Source: Armatimonadota bacterium | GTDB taxonomy: Bacteria; Armatimonadota; Chthonomonadetes; Chthonomonadales; CAJBBX01 | Direction: 5' to 3' | Length of the DNA stretch: 64,000 bases | Assembly: GCA_026392115.1 (NCBI GenBank) | Contig: JAPLCQ010000069.1 | Coordinates: 1-64,000 of the forward strand | The notes under the pieces: generated by a model | What the model saw: only the letters and a program-made list of their open reading frames with translations | The model's database searches: none | Told to the model about the DNA's origin: nothing | In this document: positions 34,026 through 43,123 of the stretch, piece after piece | How the letters are laid out: each line of letters begins with the position of its first letter | Numbering within the stretch: the first letter of the stretch is position 1 | Position numbers and translations under genes: made by a program

Positions 34026-35376
34026 GGACCTTGACAACCGAATAGGGCTGGCCGAGTTCGTTGAGCGGACGACGGTGCTGGAGCTGGACCCATGGCAGAG
34101 GCACCTGTGCGCGAGGCTTGAGCGGATCGGGGAGGAGCGTGGGGCGCGGATCCTGATCCATGCGCCGCCGCAGCACGGTAAGAGCATCATCGTGTCGCAG
34201 CGGTTCCCCGCCTGGCTGCTCTCCAGAAGGCCGCAGGAGCGCGTGAAACTGGCTTGCTACAACATCACCCACGCGACGCGGTTCGGGCGCATCGTACGGG
34301 ACCTGATGGCCGGGGATGAGTATGCACGGGCGTTCCCCGACCCGGCTCTCCGGCTACCGACGGTGACCAGCGCGGAGGAGTGGAGCACGGCGGCCCGGCA
34401 CAAGCTGGCCGACGCGCAGCCCTCGTTCAAGGCGCTGGGGCTGGTGACCGGGTTTGTGGGGCAGGGCGCGGACACGCTGATCATCGATGACCCGTACGCT
34501 AGCCCGCAGGACGCGCTGAGCGAGGCGATCCGGGCTTCGACGTGGATGTTCTGGAACGAGAGCGCCCGGGTTCGTATCCGGGACGACGCGAACGTGGTGG
34601 TGATGTTCCACCGCTACCACGAAGAGGACCTGGCGGGCCAGCTAATGGCCGAGGGCGGATGGGAGGAGCTGCGCTACGCGGCCCAGGCGGACGGCGATCC
34701 GGAGAGCCCGGACCCGATCGGCCGGCCGGAGGGGCAGTACCTGAGCCCGAGGTTCAGCGAGGGTTACTACGACGCGCAGCGGGAGCAGACGCTTGTCTGG
34801 TTCGGGCAGTTCCAGGGGCGGCCCAGCGCGAAGACGGGCGACCTGTTCGACGTGACGAAGATCGAGGTGGTTGCGGCGGCGCCGGCGGGGCTGACCCGGG
34901 TTCGGGCCTGGGACAAGGCGGCCACGAAGGGCGGCGGCGACTGGACGGCCGGCGTGCTGATGGGCTTCGACGGCAAGGGCACCTACACCGTGCTCGACGT
35001 TGTCCGGGAGCAGTGGGGGCCGGGCGAGCGGGACGCGGGCATACGGCTGGTGGCGGGCATGGACGGCCCCGAGGTGCGCATCGTGGGACCGCAGGACCCG
35101 GGGCAGGCCGGCGTGATGGACGCGGCCCAGTTCGTGGCCATGCTGGCCGGCTACATGGCGGAGACGCACCCGGTGACGGGCGACAAGCGAGTGCGGGCCG
35201 GGCCGTTCGCGGCTCAGGTGAACGCGAGGAACGTGAAGATGCTGAAGGGCGACTGGAACGGAGCCTACCTGAAGGAGCTGAAGGGCTTCCCGAGGGGCCG
35301 CAACGACGACCAGGTGGACGCCTCGGCCGACGCGTTCAACGCGCTGGTGACGCAGGCGAACTGGGAGTGGTCGTGA
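33892..35376 (+). CDS. terL: Terminase large subunit
   Basis: The ATPase domain has Walker A APPQHGKSIIVSQRFPAWLL (in part) and Walker B TLIIDDPYASPQDA. The nuclease domain has RVRAWDKAATKGGGDWTAG (first Asp of the RNase-H-like fold), then GPQDPGQAG and NDDQVDASADAFNAL (last acidic residues). All hallmarks of TerL are present. The true start is uncertain: the frame is open back to GTG 33892, but the first 45 residues oppose the small-terminase frame, and translation may begin closer to 33990-34060. Confidence 0.92.
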   Translation: MSQSTCASRPPPRIPTCLAPLRLTRFDFSKRRVGQRPTAKRRTAEDLDNRIGLAEFVERTTVLELDPWQRHLCARLERIGEERGARILIHAPPQHGKSIIVSQRFPAWLLSRRPQERVKLACYNITHATRFGRIVRDLMAGDEYARAFPDPALRLPTVTSAEEWSTAARHKLADAQPSFKALGLVTGFVGQGADTLIIDDPYASPQDALSEAIRASTWMFWNESARVRIRDDANVVVMFHRYHEEDLAGQLMAEGGWEELRYAAQADGDPESPDPIGRPEGQYLSPRFSEGYYDAQREQTLVWFGQFQGRPSAKTGDLFDVTKIEVVAAAPAGLTRVRAWDKAATKGGGDWTAGVLMGFDGKGTYTVLDVVREQWGPGERDAGIRLVAGMDGPEVRIVGPQDPGQAGVMDAAQFVAMLAGYMAETHPVTGDKRVRAGPFAAQVNARNVKMLKGDWNGAYLKELKGFPRGRNDDQVDASADAFNALVTQANWEWS

Positions 35377-35395
35377 GGCGCGCTGGGAGGCGATC

Positions 35396-35518
35396 ATGAC
35401 GCCGCTGGGACTGTTCTTGTACGGGCTGGCGTTGGCCGGCGGCGTGGTGGCCGTGGGGGTTGCCGGGCTGGTTGTGGTCGGGCTGTTTGGGCTGATGATG
35501 GCTCCTCGGGAGCGATGA
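35396..35518 (+). CDS. 40-residue hydrophobic microprotein between terminase and portal
   Basis: It starts at ATG 35396 and stops 1 bp before the portal gene. Almost the whole chain is one or two membrane segments (LFLYGLALAGGVVAVGVAGL, VVVGLFGLMM), ending in a basic tail. It is absent from the ORF track because of length. It could be a small holin. Confidence 0.55.
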   Translation: MTPLGLFLYGLALAGGVVAVGVAGLVVVGLFGLMMAPRER

Positions 35519-35519
35519 G

Positions 35520-37364
35520 ATGGCACTGAGCGTTCGACGGCAGATACAGGCTGGGCTCAAGGCGGCTGGTTTCCGGCTGCCCGGGTCCGGCTACGGCTAT
35601 GGGCCGGACCTCTACGGATGGTTCGGGCGAACGCTGCCGGGCACTCAGTTCGACTTCCGATCGGAGGCGGGCGCGCTCTGGGAGAACGGGGCCTTCGCGG
35701 CGTGCCTGCGCTGGCTGCAGGACACCTGGACCGAGGCGCCCATGTGCGTGCGGACGCGGGACGCCAACAACCGCTGGGTGACGGACCCGACGCACGCGGC
35801 GGAGGCCTGGTTCAACGAGCCGAGCCCCTACTACGACGCGTCGGTGCTCTGGTACGGCACGCTGCTCTCGCTGAAGAGCGACGGGAACGCCTACTGGTAC
35901 AAGGTGCGCTCTCGGGCCAAGCAGATGGTGGGCGTGATCTACCTGCCGCACTTCCTGGTGACGCCGCGCTGGACGGCGGGCGGCTCCACGTTCATCGAGA
36001 CCTACGAGTACCGGCCGGACGGCACGCCGATCCAACTGGACCCGGCCGACGTGGTGCACCTGCGGATCGGGATGGACCCGTTCCAGATGCGGCGCGGCCT
36101 GAAGCTCATGGACGCGGTGCTGCGCGAGGTCTGCACGGAGAACGAGATCGCCACGTTCCATGCGGCGGTGCTGCGCAATGGAGGCTTCCCGGGGGCCGTG
36201 GTGTCGCCGGAGGGGTCGCACAACGGGCAGCCTGCGATGCTGACGAAGCCGCAGCGAGACGAGTTCCGGGAGCAGTGGAAAGAGCGGTTCAGCAAGGACG
36301 GCGCCGGAGAGGTGTTCGTGCAGAGCATCCCTGTGAAGGTTCAGGTGCCGGGTTGGAAGCCCAGCGAGATGATGATGGACAAGATACGCGGGCTGAACAG
36401 CAGCTACATCTGCGCGGCGTTCGGCCTGGACCCGATGGTAGTGGGGCTTCCGAGCGAGACGAAGACGTTTGCGAACTACGAGGAGGCCCGGCAAGGGGCG
36501 TACGACAACCTGGTCCTCCCGCTGCATCGTGTGATCGGCCGCCAGTTGGACCGGCAAGTCCTGCCCGAGCTGGTGGGCAGCAACCCGGTGAACCAACGGA
36601 TCGGCTGGGACTACCAGGATGTCCGCGAGCTGCGGGAGGACCGGGCGAAGATCTACCCGGTGCTGAGCCAGGCTGTGGGCGGCCGCCCGTGGCTGACGGT
36701 GAACGAGGTCCGGTCGATCGTGGACTTCAAGCCGATGGACGGGGCGGACGAGCTGGAGGCTCCGGAGCCGCCGATTTCCGCGGGGGCGAGGGGGAGAAGG
36801 GGAGAAGGGGAGAAGGGGCCCGACGCCGGGGCGGCCGAGGCGAAGTGGGACGGGCAGCCGAGGCAGGCCGGTGGGAAGTTCGGGCCGGGCAAGATGCCCA
36901 AGCCGGGAGATGTCGAGCCGACTGGTGACGGCAACTTCGGGCCGATCTACGCTCAGTTCAAGGGGCGGCCGGAAGATGCGATCGCGCAGCTCCTGATTAC
37001 CGAAAAGGGCGAGGTCCCTGGCGCGTTCCATCGCGATGACCTGGGAGACATCGATCTGATCTGGGGAAGTGAAGGCGCTAGCAAGGGTAAGGGCTATGGG
37101 CTGGCCAAGGTTGCGAAGTGGCATCCTGAGATGCTGACGATCCTGCCGGATGTCATCGCGCAAGGAACCGTCAAAGCGGGCCCCACTACGGATCTATCGC
37201 GCACTATCGTGGATGGCGAGCATTTGGCGCTGGTGAAACTCACGTGGTACGAGAAGCAGAAGACGTGGCTAATGACCGCCTACGGTGCAGAGGGTGACAC
37301 AGGACTCGGTGAATCGACGCGGAAGATTATTGCCGCTCTTAGGAATAGCAAAGATGGCAGTTGA
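35520..37364 (+). CDS. Portal protein fused to a C-terminal RNase-toxin-like domain
   Basis: A 614-residue protein. Residues 1-415 are an HK97/SPP1-type portal (ENGAFAACLRWLQDTWTEAP, SYICAAFGLDPMVVGLP, YDNLVLPLHRVIGRQLDRQV), about the usual length. A repeat-encoded linker (ARGRRGEGEKG) and a Gly-rich segment follow. The last 140 residues (GAFHRDDLGDIDLIWG, GYGLAKVAKWHPEML, VKLTWYEKQKTWLMTAY) match the barnase/EndoU/colicin E5-like (PBECR) endoribonuclease family. The codon use of that domain is less GC-biased than the portal. The portal ring would carry 12 such domains at the vertex, ready for delivery with DNA or for host RNA cleavage; that role is inferred. Confidence 0.85.
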   Translation: MALSVRRQIQAGLKAAGFRLPGSGYGYGPDLYGWFGRTLPGTQFDFRSEAGALWENGAFAACLRWLQDTWTEAPMCVRTRDANNRWVTDPTHAAEAWFNEPSPYYDASVLWYGTLLSLKSDGNAYWYKVRSRAKQMVGVIYLPHFLVTPRWTAGGSTFIETYEYRPDGTPIQLDPADVVHLRIGMDPFQMRRGLKLMDAVLREVCTENEIATFHAAVLRNGGFPGAVVSPEGSHNGQPAMLTKPQRDEFREQWKERFSKDGAGEVFVQSIPVKVQVPGWKPSEMMMDKIRGLNSSYICAAFGLDPMVVGLPSETKTFANYEEARQGAYDNLVLPLHRVIGRQLDRQVLPELVGSNPVNQRIGWDYQDVRELREDRAKIYPVLSQAVGGRPWLTVNEVRSIVDFKPMDGADELEAPEPPISAGARGRRGEGEKGPDAGAAEAKWDGQPRQAGGKFGPGKMPKPGDVEPTGDGNFGPIYAQFKGRPEDAIAQLLITEKGEVPGAFHRDDLGDIDLIWGSEGASKGKGYGLAKVAKWHPEMLTILPDVIAQGTVKAGPTTDLSRTIVDGEHLALVKLTWYEKQKTWLMTAYGAEGDTGLGESTRKIIAALRNSKDGS

Positions 37365-37400
37365 CATCTGTCCGGGGATTAGTCCGGGCCCAGAGCTACG

Positions 37401-37432
37401 CACCCGCCGCCTGCCTTGGTCGTCGGCGGGTG
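37401..37432 (+). promoter_or_regulatory. Strong hairpin after the portal-toxin gene
   Basis: CACCCGCCG and CGGCGGGTG pair perfectly around 14 bases, with AGCT ends extending the stem. It lies in the 116-bp gap before the F-like gene. It has no T-tract; it could limit transcription or ribosome read-in. Confidence 0.5.
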
Positions 37433-37480
37433 GGAGCTGCCATCGGCCCGATTATACAGCACTTCGGACGGTGGCGCAAG

Positions 37481-38179
37481 ATGTATGACGCGGTCACGGA
37501 GCGGGATCGGGCCGAGGAGGCGCGGCGGGCAGCCCTGTTGGCGCTGCTGGCCCTGCTGATCGACAGCACGCGGCATGAGCTGGACCTGATCTGCGGGTCG
37601 CTCACGCTGGGCGCTGTGGGCGTGCCTGCCTGGAGCGAGCGCTTCATGATCCGCCTGGTGGAGGGGCACACGCACGCGGCCTACCTTGGGCGGCGTATGG
37701 CGGGGCGCGAGGAGCCGCTGGACAGCCTGGACGAGGCGTTCGGTCAGTCCGTCGCCGAGGAGCAGGCGCCATTCCTGGAGAAGTTCGCCGGCGCCATCGA
37801 GGCGGGCGAGTATGACCTGCCGGCGGAGCCCTCGGCCGACGAGCCGACGCTGGGCGAGATCGTGGCGGAGCGGGTGGCGCAGCTTGACGCGGAGCGGATA
37901 CGCGCCCGGGCCGGCATGTACGCCGACCGGCTGCGCGGCACGTTCCACGAGGCGTGGGTGCTGAGCCTGCCGGCGGAGACGGTGATCCACTGGAAGCTGG
38001 AGGAGGGCGCCTCGGAGCGCCACTGCTCGACCTGCCCGAAGCTCGCGCGAAATGGGCCCTACACGCCGGAGACGCTGCCGACGTTCCCCGGAGCCGGGGA
38101 TACGGACTGCCTGACGAACTGCCTGTGCCGGCTTGAGGTTGTGGACGGGGATCGCCCAAAGGGAGCACGAGATGCTTAA
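37481..38179 (+). CDS. Mu F-like minor head (head morphogenesis) protein
   Basis: A 232-residue protein from ATG 37481 (the ORF is open to a TTG at 37361, through the hairpin). A helical N-terminal half is followed by VIHWKLEEGASERHCSTCPK and AGDTDCLTNCLCRLEV, the Cys-rich end of SPP1 gp7/Mu F-like proteins, which sit at the portal and can bind DNA. It overlaps the protease gene by 8 bp. In other phages this protein carries the toxin domain; here the portal does. Confidence 0.8.
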   Translation: MYDAVTERDRAEEARRAALLALLALLIDSTRHELDLICGSLTLGAVGVPAWSERFMIRLVEGHTHAAYLGRRMAGREEPLDSLDEAFGQSVAEEQAPFLEKFAGAIEAGEYDLPAEPSADEPTLGEIVAERVAQLDAERIRARAGMYADRLRGTFHEAWVLSLPAETVIHWKLEEGASERHCSTCPKLARNGPYTPETLPTFPGAGDTDCLTNCLCRLEVVDGDRPKGARDA

Positions 38180-39167
38180 CGACATTCTGGTGATGCGCGG
38201 GGCGGCGGCGAAGAGCCTTGGGTCCGGGCGGATCGGCGGTTGGGGCGTGCTCTTCAGCACGGCCGAGGACCCGGACCTGGCGCGGGACTACTTCGACGAG
38301 CAGACCGACTTCGGGCCGCACAAGACCAGCCTGGTCTGGTACGACCACCGCCTCGATGATGACGTTCGGCAGGTGCTGGACCCCTCCGCCACGCTGGAGG
38401 TGAAGGCCGAGGGCGTCTGGGTCGAGGCCCAGCTTGCCATGCGGACCGAGTACGAGCGGGACATCATGGCGCTGGCCGAGGCGGGCAAGCTGGGCTGGAG
38501 CTCGGGCACCGCGTCGCACCTGGTGGAGCGCGAGGCCGACGGCAAGAGCCGGCACATCAAGCGGTGGCCGCTGGGTCTGGACATGAGCCTGACGCCGACG
38601 CCCTGCGAGCCTCGGACGATGGCCGTGCCTCTGAAGAGCCTGGCGGCGTCGCGCAAGGCGACGGGGTTGAGCGACAGCGACAAGCGGTCCGCGCTGGAGC
38701 CGCTGGTGAAGGCCGCCTGCCACTGCACGCCGGACGAGGACAAGGAATGCTGGGGCCCATGGATCACCGACCTATTCGATGAGCAGGTGATCTGGACCTG
38801 TTGCGGGCGCTACTACGAGGCGGACTACTCGATGACGGACGGCAAGCCGCTGCTCGGCGAGGCGCGAGAGGTGCGGCGCCGTGTCGTCTTCGATCCGGTT
38901 GGAGACGGGCTCCGGTCGCTTGCTGGCCTGAGCATGCAGGACCACACCGAGGCGGCGCTTGCTGTGGTTTCGGAGTGGGCGCAGCGTGTCAAGTCGATCG
39001 ACGCGCTGCGGGCTGAGAGTGGGCGCGCGCTGCCGCCGAGCCGGTTGGAGGCGCTGAAGCGGGTGCAGGAGCTGCTCGCAGGGGTGGCCGGACGGCAACC
39101 GGGGACGCACGCGGCGGCCCTCATGGCGAAGGTATTGGCGACCGAGGCGGAACTGATGATGGGGTGA
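38172..39167 (+). CDS. Prohead protease-like protein (HK97/XkdF type)
   Basis: A 331-residue protein. SGRIGGWGVLFSTAEDPDLARD, TSLVWYDHRL (candidate catalytic His), LGWSSGTASHLV (candidate Ser) and WPLGLDMSLTPTPCEPRTMA match the U35-type protease core of phage heads. The C-terminal 130 residues are extra and helical and could act as scaffold. It lies directly before the capsid gene, as usual. Confidence 0.8.
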   Translation: MLNDILVMRGAAAKSLGSGRIGGWGVLFSTAEDPDLARDYFDEQTDFGPHKTSLVWYDHRLDDDVRQVLDPSATLEVKAEGVWVEAQLAMRTEYERDIMALAEAGKLGWSSGTASHLVEREADGKSRHIKRWPLGLDMSLTPTPCEPRTMAVPLKSLAASRKATGLSDSDKRSALEPLVKAACHCTPDEDKECWGPWITDLFDEQVIWTCCGRYYEADYSMTDGKPLLGEAREVRRRVVFDPVGDGLRSLAGLSMQDHTEAALAVVSEWAQRVKSIDALRAESGRALPPSRLEALKRVQELLAGVAGRQPGTHAAALMAKVLATEAELMMG

Positions 39168-39270
39168 GGAGGTGAGGAGGTGACCACACCGTCAACGGCG
39201 GCAACGCCGTCAGCATGGTCCTTGTCACCTCCTCACCTGAATCACCTCCTCACGACCGAAGGGAGACGAG
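39163..39270 (+). repeat. SD/anti-SD element E2 (before major capsid)
   Basis: GGTGAGGAGGTGAGGAGGTGA arm, loop with ACCGTCAACGGCGGCAACG, TCACCTCCTCACCTGAAT and ATCACCTCCTCAC arm, then GACCGAAGGGAG and ATG. The first TGA is the protease stop. Confidence 0.9.
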
Positions 39271-40668
39271 ATGAACGAGAAGCTGAGGCAACTCCGCGAG
39301 CAGGCCGCGGCCAAGCTGGCGGAGGCGAAGGCGCTGATTGGGACCGGGCGGCCGGAGGACCTGGATAAGGCCTCGAAGCTGAACGGGGAGATCGGCGAGA
39401 TCAAGGCGCAGATGGACGCCGAGGGCAACCGGAGCGCGGTGGCCGAGGCGATCAAGGCGAACTCGCAGTGGTTCGACCAGCCCGTCAACGACCTGGTACT
39501 GCCGGGAGACGGCGGCGGGGCGGCGCCTGCAGCGGCCGGAACCACTCCCGCGCAGCTCGTGGGATGGCAGGCGGCGGGCAAGACCTGGCTGAGCCGGGCC
39601 CGGGGCGTGCTGGAGGACGAGGGCGCGGGCGCCATCTCCACCAAGCAGTGGAACCGGATCTCGCAGGACGACTACCTGAAGACCTTCTTCCGTTGGCTGA
39701 AGGTCGCGAGCAAGGGCGGCTCGGTGTCGAGCGCCGAAATGAAGGTGCTGCAGGAGGGCCTCGACGACCAGGGCGGCTTCCTGGCGCCGGCCGACGTCAT
39801 CATGCGGATGCTGACGAAGCAGCCCGCTCCGACGCAGCTCCTGAGCCATGTGAACGTCGTGGAGACCAACCGGGACCGCATCCGGCTGCCCAAGGGCGTC
39901 TACTCGACCGACAACAAGTACACCAGCCCGGTGCGTGTGCAGTGGGTGGGCGAGGTTCCGGCCTCCAGCACGGCGGCCCTGGCCACTCAGCCGGTGTTCG
40001 GCGAGTTCGAGTGCCCTGTCCACACCGCGATGATGTACATCCCGGTGACCAACGACATGCTCGAAGACTCGGGCGTGGCGATGATGGACTACCTTGGGCG
40101 CTGCTTCAGCGAGGCGCAGGACCTTGGGCTGGAGGACGTGGCCATCAACGGCACGGGCTTCAAGCAGCCCAGCGGCATTCTGCAGTCTCCCGCCACGGCC
40201 GAGGGCAGCGGCGAGCCGGTCTCCGTCAACAGCACGAACGCGACGCTCCTCAAGCCTGCGGGCCTGAAGGCGCTGCAGTTCGCGCTGCCCCCGCAGTACC
40301 AGGCGCGTGCGCGCTGGCTGATGAACTGGACGAACTGCGCGCAGGAGATCGACTCGTGGGTCGACGGCCACGGCCGCTACCTGTGGGGCCAGATGGACAA
40401 CGGGATCGACCGGAGCAACTACGAGCGGCCGCTGCTGAGCCGCCCGGTGGTGTTCAGCGAGTTCATGCCGAACATCGCCGCGAACGCCTACCCGATCGTC
40501 TACGGCGACCTGTCGGCCTACACGCAGGTTCGGCGCATCGGCATCTCCATCCAGATCCTGAGCGAGCTGAACGCGCTGCTGAACCAGAAGGTGCTGCTCG
40601 CGCGGCTCCGAGTGGGGGGCGACGTGGCCGAGGACTGGGCGATGAAGATCCAGAAGGTGGCCGCGTAG
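39271..40668 (+). CDS. Major capsid protein (HK97 fold)
   Basis: A 465-residue protein. The N-terminal coiled coil (LREQAAAKLAEAKALIGTGR) is the delta/scaffold domain removed by the protease. The shell domain follows: DDQGGFLAPADVIMRML, VPVTNDMLEDSG-type segment (YIPVTNDMLEDSGVAMMDYL), AINGTGFKQPSGIL and YPIVYGDLSAYTQVRRIGIS. Typical length and order. Expression is probably high, and element E2 forms its 5' leader. Confidence 0.93.
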   Translation: MNEKLRQLREQAAAKLAEAKALIGTGRPEDLDKASKLNGEIGEIKAQMDAEGNRSAVAEAIKANSQWFDQPVNDLVLPGDGGGAAPAAAGTTPAQLVGWQAAGKTWLSRARGVLEDEGAGAISTKQWNRISQDDYLKTFFRWLKVASKGGSVSSAEMKVLQEGLDDQGGFLAPADVIMRMLTKQPAPTQLLSHVNVVETNRDRIRLPKGVYSTDNKYTSPVRVQWVGEVPASSTAALATQPVFGEFECPVHTAMMYIPVTNDMLEDSGVAMMDYLGRCFSEAQDLGLEDVAINGTGFKQPSGILQSPATAEGSGEPVSVNSTNATLLKPAGLKALQFALPPQYQARARWLMNWTNCAQEIDSWVDGHGRYLWGQMDNGIDRSNYERPLLSRPVVFSEFMPNIAANAYPIVYGDLSAYTQVRRIGISIQILSELNALLNQKVLLARLRVGGDVAEDWAMKIQKVAA

Positions 40669-40803
40669 GCGGCTGAGGAGGTGAGGAGGTGAGTAGGTGA
40701 CCACACCGTCAACGGCGGCAACACCGTCAGCGCGGTCCGGCCGTTGTCACCTCCTCACCTGAATCACCTCCTCACCCCCCCTCACGACCGAAGGGAGCAG
40801 AAC
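40669..40803 (+). repeat. SD/anti-SD element E3
   Basis: GAGGAGGTGAGGAGGTGA-GTAGGTGA arm, long loop, and two TCACCTCCT-type units ending CCCCCCTCAC, GACCGAAGGGAGCAGAAC, ATG. Confidence 0.9.
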
Positions 40804-41343
40804 ATGGCAGCGACTACCAAGATCGAGATACCGCAGGGGGCGGACCAGCTCCTTGTGCATAGCGGCGGGCTCATCGACGTGGAGAGCGGCGCTTCGCTGA
40901 AGCTGGCCGGCACCGCGCTGACGCCGACGGCCGCCGAGATCAACAAGCTTGCAGCGGCGACGCCCGGCATCGGCCCGGCGAACTTCGCCAACGTGGCGGA
41001 TCTGGGGATCGGCGCCGAGGGCATCCTGCGGATGGACGTGGCGGACGCAGCGACCCAGAACATCGACGTGGCCATGCCGTACAAGGTCCGCGTGATCGAC
41101 GCCTGGGGCTTCAAGTCCGGGGGTGCCGGCGGCGCGGCGAACACGGTGAAGCTGCAGAACGTGACCAACGACATCACGGACGCCATGGTGCTGAACATCA
41201 ACGACAACGTTCGGTTCGCCGTGGGCACGCTGGACGACGCCCAGCAGGAGATCGCGGCGGCGGCGAACCTGCGGATCGTGACGGCGAAGGCTGGCGGCAA
41301 CTGCGCGTTCCGGCTCTACGTGCGCGTACTGCGCGTCGCGTAG
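40804..41343 (+). CDS. Head decoration/structural protein
   Basis: A 179-residue beta-rich protein. LVHSGGLIDVESGASLKLAG and TPTAAEINKL are typical of phage structural proteins with short beta repeats; the second half (PYKVRVIDAWGFKSGGAG, FRLYVRVLRVA) forms a jelly-roll-like pattern. Position after the capsid suggests decoration. Inferred. Confidence 0.75.
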   Translation: MAATTKIEIPQGADQLLVHSGGLIDVESGASLKLAGTALTPTAAEINKLAAATPGIGPANFANVADLGIGAEGILRMDVADAATQNIDVAMPYKVRVIDAWGFKSGGAGGAANTVKLQNVTNDITDAMVLNINDNVRFAVGTLDDAQQEIAAAANLRIVTAKAGGNCAFRLYVRVLRVA

Positions 41344-41386
41344 GCCTCAGGAGTGATAGGGCCCTTGCTTGGGCTCGGAGGATGAT

Positions 41387-41881
41387 ATGAACCACAACCT
41401 TTCCAAGAACGTGGTCCTGAAGCGGCTGGCCGCGGTGGCCGGCGGGGCGTACCAGGTCGCCACGGCAGTGGACGGCGCGGCCGCCGACACGGGCGCCGTG
41501 GACACGTCGAACTACGACGGCGTGCTGCTCCTCTTCATCAAAGGGTCGGGCGTCAACGCCAACGTGCTGGCCGCCAAGGTGCAGCAGTCCAGCGACAACG
41601 GGGTGGCGGACGCCTTCGCCGATGTGGCGGGCACGCTCCAGACCATCACCGACGTGGGCGGCAACAAGGCCTCCAAGGTGCTGGTCTGGGACATCTACAA
41701 GCCGCAAGAGCGCTACCTGCGGCTGGACTACCAGCGCACCACGCAGAACAGCGCCATCGACGGGGTCTTCGCGATCCTGTACCGCGGGCATCACAAGTCG
41801 GTTGACTTCGACCTGACCGGCGCCGGCCAGATCGCAGGAACGCCGGTCGTGCTGAACGGCCCAGTGGCGGGGACGGCGTAG
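41387..41881 (+). CDS. Virion structural protein (beta-sandwich-like)
   Basis: A 164-residue protein behind CGGAGGATGAT. YDGVLLLFIKGSGVNANVLA and RYLRLDYQRTTQNSAIDGVF match small phage virion proteins with a jelly-roll fold. It has an ordinary RBS and no SD/anti-SD element before it. Confidence 0.7.
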   Translation: MNHNLSKNVVLKRLAAVAGGAYQVATAVDGAAADTGAVDTSNYDGVLLLFIKGSGVNANVLAAKVQQSSDNGVADAFADVAGTLQTITDVGGNKASKVLVWDIYKPQERYLRLDYQRTTQNSAIDGVFAILYRGHHKSVDFDLTGAGQIAGTPVVLNGPVAGTA

Positions 41882-42033
41882 CCGGCTGACGCGGCTGAGG
41901 CGGCTGAGGAGGTGAGGAGGTGAGGAGGTGACCACACCGTCAACGGCGGCAACGCCGTCAGCACGGTCCGGCCGTTGTCACCTCCTCACCTGAATCACCT
42001 CCTCACCCACCTCACGACCGAAGGGAGCAGAAC
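41882..42033 (+). repeat. SD/anti-SD element E4
   Basis: GGCTGACGC/GGCTGAGGC 9-mers lead into three GAGGAGGTGA units, the long loop, and the TCACCTCCT arm, then GACCGAAGGGAGCAGAAC, ATG. Confidence 0.9.
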
Positions 42034-42306
42034 ATGGCCGACGCATACGGGAAGTACCAGCGGGCTGTCAGCGACCCTGCCACCGCGCTGGAGGTGGTGG
42101 ACATCGCCGGCGGCAACTTCACGCCCACCAGCGTGGGGCGCGCGCTCTACGTGGGGGGCACAGGCGACGTGGTGGTTGACACGCCGGACAGCACGAACGT
42201 GAAGCTGGCCTCCGTGCCCGCCGGGGCGATCCTTCCGGTCCGCGTGACCAGGGTCTACGCGGCGGCGGGCGGCACCACGGCCTCGTTGATGGTGGTCCTG
42301 GCGTAG
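42034..42306 (+). CDS. Small virion protein
   Basis: A 90-residue protein. ALYVGGTGDVVVDTPDSTNV and VPAGAILPVRVTRVY match a common phage spike/decoration-type protein (GALYVGxxGDVxV...VPAGxxLPVRVxRV). It is found near capsid and connector genes in many siphophages. Confidence 0.8.
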   Translation: MADAYGKYQRAVSDPATALEVVDIAGGNFTPTSVGRALYVGGTGDVVVDTPDSTNVKLASVPAGAILPVRVTRVYAAAGGTTASLMVVLA

Positions 42307-42308
42307 CT

Positions 42309-42983
42309 ATGCCAGCAGCATGGTGCACGGGAGCTGACATGGCGGCGCTGCTGGCGGACGCTGGCCTATGGGACGGTACGGCTCCGACGGGCGTGGACGC
42401 CGACGGCTACGTGGCGGCTGCGCGCGGCGAGTTCGAGGCTCGGACCGGTCGTCTGCCGTTCCTGGGCACGGCGCAGACGCGCACGTTCGACCCGCCCGGC
42501 CCGAACACGAGCGGCAAGCGCTGGTTCGGCTTCTCGCGCGGGGGCGGGCGCATCTTGAACCTGGGCACGGGGCTGCTGAGCGTGACCACGCTGACCAGCG
42601 GGAAGACTGGCCTGTCCAACGGGACCGTGCTGACGGCCAATACCGACTTTGTGCTGCGCCCCTACGACGCGCCGGCCGAGGGGCAGCCCTACCGCTCCAT
42701 CGAGTTCCTGGCGCCGCAGTGGGGCAGCGCGGCGACCATCGAGATCGTGGGCGTGTGGGGCTGGTCCGCCACGATCCCGGACGACGTGTGGGCGGGCGTG
42801 CTGGCCGGGGCGGCGACGCGCGCCGGCCGCGTGCTGGCCTCGCAGGCCTCCATGGGCGTGCAGAAGGTGAGCATCGGCGGCGACAGCTTCGACTTCGGGG
42901 CGAGCCCGTTCGGCGCGCAGATCGAGGCCTGGGCGGATGAGTTCGACGCCCTGGTGCGGCGGTACATGCGGATGGACGGGTGA
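42309..42983 (+). CDS. Head-tail connector protein candidate
   Basis: A 224-residue protein. The N-terminal AARGEFEARTGRLPFLGTAQ and the C-terminal helices (VLAGAATRAGRVLASQ, WADEFDALVRRYMR) resemble gp6-like/gp15-type adaptors, with a beta domain (GGGRILNLGTGLLSVTTLTS) between. Position after the head genes agrees. The closest named family is uncertain. Confidence 0.65.
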   Translation: MPAAWCTGADMAALLADAGLWDGTAPTGVDADGYVAAARGEFEARTGRLPFLGTAQTRTFDPPGPNTSGKRWFGFSRGGGRILNLGTGLLSVTTLTSGKTGLSNGTVLTANTDFVLRPYDAPAEGQPYRSIEFLAPQWGSAATIEIVGVWGWSATIPDDVWAGVLAGAATRAGRVLASQASMGVQKVSIGGDSFDFGASPFGAQIEAWADEFDALVRRYMRMDG

Positions 42984-43000
42984 CGGGCGGGGTAGGCGTC

Positions 43001-43123
43001 GCCGGCTGAGCGCGCTGAGGAGGTGAGTGGGTGAGGAGGTGATCACACCGTCAACGGCGGCGCCGGTCTCACCTCCTCACCTGAATCACCTCCTCACCCC
43101 CTCACGACCGAAGGGAGCAAACC
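43001..43123 (+). repeat. SD/anti-SD element E5 (short-loop type)
   Basis: As E4, but the loop is cut to ACCGTCAACGGCGGCGCCGGTC. It ends GACCGAAGGGAGCAAACC, ATG. Confidence 0.9.
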
